A stretch of DNA of 6,679 nt from contig JAAXXJ010000166.1 of NCBI GenBank assembly GCA_013334545.1, positions 1 through 6,679 on the forward strand, in the 5' to 3' direction. The position numbers were made by a program, and so were the translations under genes. The stretch's first letter is position 1, and the number at the start of each line of letters is the position of its first letter. This DNA is from Nitrospirota bacterium (GTDB lineage Bacteria; Nitrospirota; UBA9217). This document shows positions 5,406-6,679 of the stretch, in pieces. Below the pieces are notes generated by a model. That model searched no databases. It saw only the letters and a list, made by a program, of their open reading frames with translations, and had not been told where the DNA came from.

Positions 5406-5486
5406 ATTACTTGTAATAAAAGACCTATCAAGTCCTTGATCTTTTAGCCTGTCCTTATTATAGCATACAATTTCAAGGTGTTGAAA
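5406..5486. promoter_or_regulatory. Promoter and dyad operators of the rubrerythrin-like gene
   Basis: On the minus strand TGCTATAAT is an extended -10 (TATAAT at 5462-5457); a start near 5450 gives a ~100-nt leader. Two dyads share the pattern TCAA-N4-TTGA: 5473-5484 (longer arms TTTCAA/TTGAAA, 5471-5486) over the -35 region, and 5428-5439 (longer arms ATCAAG/CTTGAT, 5427-5440) just after the start. A third dyad, ATTAC-TT-GTAAT (5406-5417), lies 22 bp further, about two helical turns. The layout fits a repressor that clamps the promoter. The motif is not the FNR box (TTGAT-N4-ATCAA) nor a PerR or Fur box that I recognise; the regulator is unknown. Confidence 0.55.
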
Positions 5487-5563
5487 GGAAAATCGGTGAA
5501 AAGTTGTCCCTTATCATGAAGAGCCTTTGGTACGTGGTTCACGAAGAAGGATCGGGAAGGTTT

Positions 5564-5893
5564 TTATATCTGCTGGACAAGGGCAAAGGATGCCTTGATA
5601 AAGCACATGCCTTGGGGAAGCTTGCAGTTGCCGGCCTTCTTCTGTCCCGAGGGGTCAGCGGGTCCCTGTAGCGTTGACAGTCCAGCCCGGGTCAAGGCCA
5701 GCATGCCGCCGAACTCAGGGGTGAGCGCCTTGAGCGCTTCGTTGTGCACGGATTCAAGCGTTGCGAAGTTCTCCCTGGCGGCTCTCAGCGTGTTCGCAAA
5801 GGCGCTGCAGACGCTACAGTAGGGGTCCTTCTGCTGGTTCCTGAACACACTGAGCAGGAAGTGGTATCCGCGAACCTGGTTCATGAGCTCCAT
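5564..5893 (-). CDS. Small helical four-cysteine protein of unknown function
   Basis: 109 residues, predicted mostly helical and soluble. Cysteines: a CSVC pair (C26, C29) and C90/C97 near the end (NCKLPQGMCF), which could together form a metal site or redox centre. The central region (about 30-75) looks like two helices. The ATG at 5891-5893 has GGAGGTGA just upstream; an in-frame ATG at 5884 is a weaker choice. It has its own promoter upstream and no clear terminator before the next gene, 216 bp away. No recognised family. Its high GC at third codon positions and good ribosome site support a real gene. Confidence 0.75.
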   Translation of the reverse strand: MELMNQVRGYHFLLSVFRNQQKDPYCSVCSAFANTLRAARENFATLESVHNEALKALTPEFGGMLALTRAGLSTLQGPADPSGQKKAGNCKLPQGMCFIKASFALVQQI

Positions 5894-5983
5894 GTCACCT
5901 CCCCGTTGACGCCCCCTGCAGCAGACCGCAGAGAATTTCCCCTTCCTTGTACTATACCCGGAAACGGGGGAACATTTTTTCTT

Positions 5984-6011
5984 ATACTACGACATGAGCT
6001 GGAAATGTCAA
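5984..6011 (-). promoter_or_regulatory. Promoter of the 109-aa four-cysteine gene
   Basis: On the minus strand a perfect TTGACA (6011-6006) is followed after 16 nt by TAGTAT (5989-5984), or after 19 nt by TATAAG (5986-5981). The predicted start near 5977 leaves a leader of about 84 nt, which contains a short hairpin at 5957-5968. It separates this gene from the exporter gene upstream. Confidence 0.5.
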
Positions 6012-6060
6012 GGAGTCAGAGCTTGGCAGCCGAAATCTGACGGAGTGTGGGATTGCGCGT

Positions 6061-6679
6061 TCACCACTCCAGGCTCATGAGGGCAAGGATGCCGGATGCC
6101 GTAATGATCGTGCCGGTGATACGGTTCACCCAGACCAGCTGGTGAGCCTGGAAGCGTCTGCGGTAAAGGCTGAAGAGCCCGACGAGAAAAAGCCACCAGA
6201 CCGCCGACCCAAGGAACACGCCCAGGATCAAGACCCCGGCAGACAGGATGCTGCCCTTGGTGCCGGCAAGCCCGAAACCGGCGAAGACCGCAGCAAAGGA
6301 CAGGATCGTCATGGGATTGGTGAGGGTGAGGAAGAAAGTCGAGGTGTACATGCCGGCATAGTGGCGGGCGGAACGCGGAAGGTCGGTCTTTTTCACGGGT
6401 CTGGCCAGGAACGCCTTGACGCCCAGGTAAAGCAGCAGGCCGCCCCCCACCAGCCGGAACGTGAACTGATGATCGACGAGGACCGCGGAGATGAAGGTCA
6501 GGCCGAAGGCCGCGATGAATCCATAGATGGCGTCAGCAGTGGCCGCGCCCATGCCGGAAAAGAATCCGGCCCTGCGGCCATGCATCAGCGTGCGGCGCGC
6601 ACACAATACGCCGATGGGCCCGACAGGCGCTGCTATCACGAACCCGATGATGAGGCCTTTCAGAAGAAATACGGTATCC
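6061..6679 (-). CDS. LysE/RhtB-family amino acid exporter (5' end outside window)
   Basis: Inner-membrane transporter of the LysE family, which exports amino acids or related small molecules. 205 residues are visible, ending LMSLEW; the frame is open to the window edge, and the segment before the GTG at 6639 (DTVFLLKGLIIGF) is the expected first membrane helix, so the true start lies just outside. Family marks: AAPVGPIGVLCARR in and after the first helix, a glycine-rich second and third helix region (GLLLYLGVKAFLARP), and LTLTNPMTILSFAAVF, the usual NP motif in the fourth region. About six hydrophobic segments can be drawn, with a basic loop (LYRRRF) before the last. Substrate not predictable. 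No strong terminator follows it; a 6-bp stem (6015-6020 with 6036-6041) has no T-tract. Confidence 0.9.
   Translation of the reverse strand, partial: DTVFLLKGLIIGFVIAAPVGPIGVLCARRTLMHGRRAGFFSGMGAATADAIYGFIAAFGLTFISAVLVDHQFTFRLVGGGLLLYLGVKAFLARPVKKTDLPRSARHYAGMYTSTFFLTLTNPMTILSFAAVFAGFGLAGTKGSILSAGVLILGVFLGSAVWWLFLVGLFSLYRRRFQAHQLVWVNRITGTIITASGILALMSLEW

Noticed and set aside
5957..5980. CCCG-GAAA-CGGG hairpin followed by a T-run on the plus strand, resembling a terminator
   Set aside because: Only a 4-bp stem, the T-run starts several bases later, and no plus-strand gene precedes it.
6015..6041. GTCAGA/TCTGAC stem as terminator of the exporter gene
   Set aside because: Six base pairs with a 15-nt loop and no T-tract on the minus strand; too weak to call.

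Overview
The window looks like chromosomal DNA of an anaerobic bacterium with moderately high GC and strong G/C preference at third codon positions. A ferredoxin-dependent 2-oxoacid oxidoreductase, a rubrerythrin-type ferritin-like protein and a radical SAM/SPASM maturase together suggest a Nitrospirota- or Desulfobacterota/Geobacter-like lineage. That placement is inference from gene content, not from a marker gene.

Layout. Left block (1-2465, minus strand): korA (fused gamma-alpha subunit) then korB (beta subunit, cut by the window edge), a two-gene 2-oxoacid:ferredoxin oxidoreductase operon. The spacer between them holds a ~100-bp inverted element built from ~10-bp CGCGGAT/CGCGAAT units, and a related single arm lies just upstream of korA. 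Middle block (2614-4313): a divergent pair. A seven-cysteine small protein (minus) and a radical SAM/SPASM enzyme with a PqqD-like N-terminus (plus) share a very short intergenic region, with a TATAAT box exactly 6 nt before an ATG on each strand, so both mRNAs may be leaderless. The radical SAM gene is followed by a 20-codon gene for a peptide ending TTCKCKSSC, with a near-perfect Shine-Dalgarno, an apparent promoter of its own inside the end of the enzyme gene, and a strong terminator right after it. This is the most interesting part of the window: a minimal candidate RiPP (ribosomally made, enzyme-modified peptide) locus.

Right block (4276-6679, all minus strand): a partial LysE-type exporter, a small four-cysteine helical protein with its own promoter, a stand-alone rubrerythrin-like diiron protein whose promoter is bracketed by two TCAA-N4-TTGA dyads, a 91-aa unknown protein, and a translationally coupled short gene that is either frameshifted or degraded and runs into the terminator of the peptide operon from the opposite side.

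How it fits together. korAB supplies or consumes low-potential reduced ferredoxin in central carbon metabolism; such ferredoxin or flavodoxin electrons are also what radical SAM enzymes need, although this adjacency does not prove a link. The rubrerythrin-like gene and its neighbours look like an oxidative-stress or iron-handling unit. No tRNA, rRNA, CRISPR array, transposase or integrase was seen. No gene-free stretch exceeds about 220 bases.
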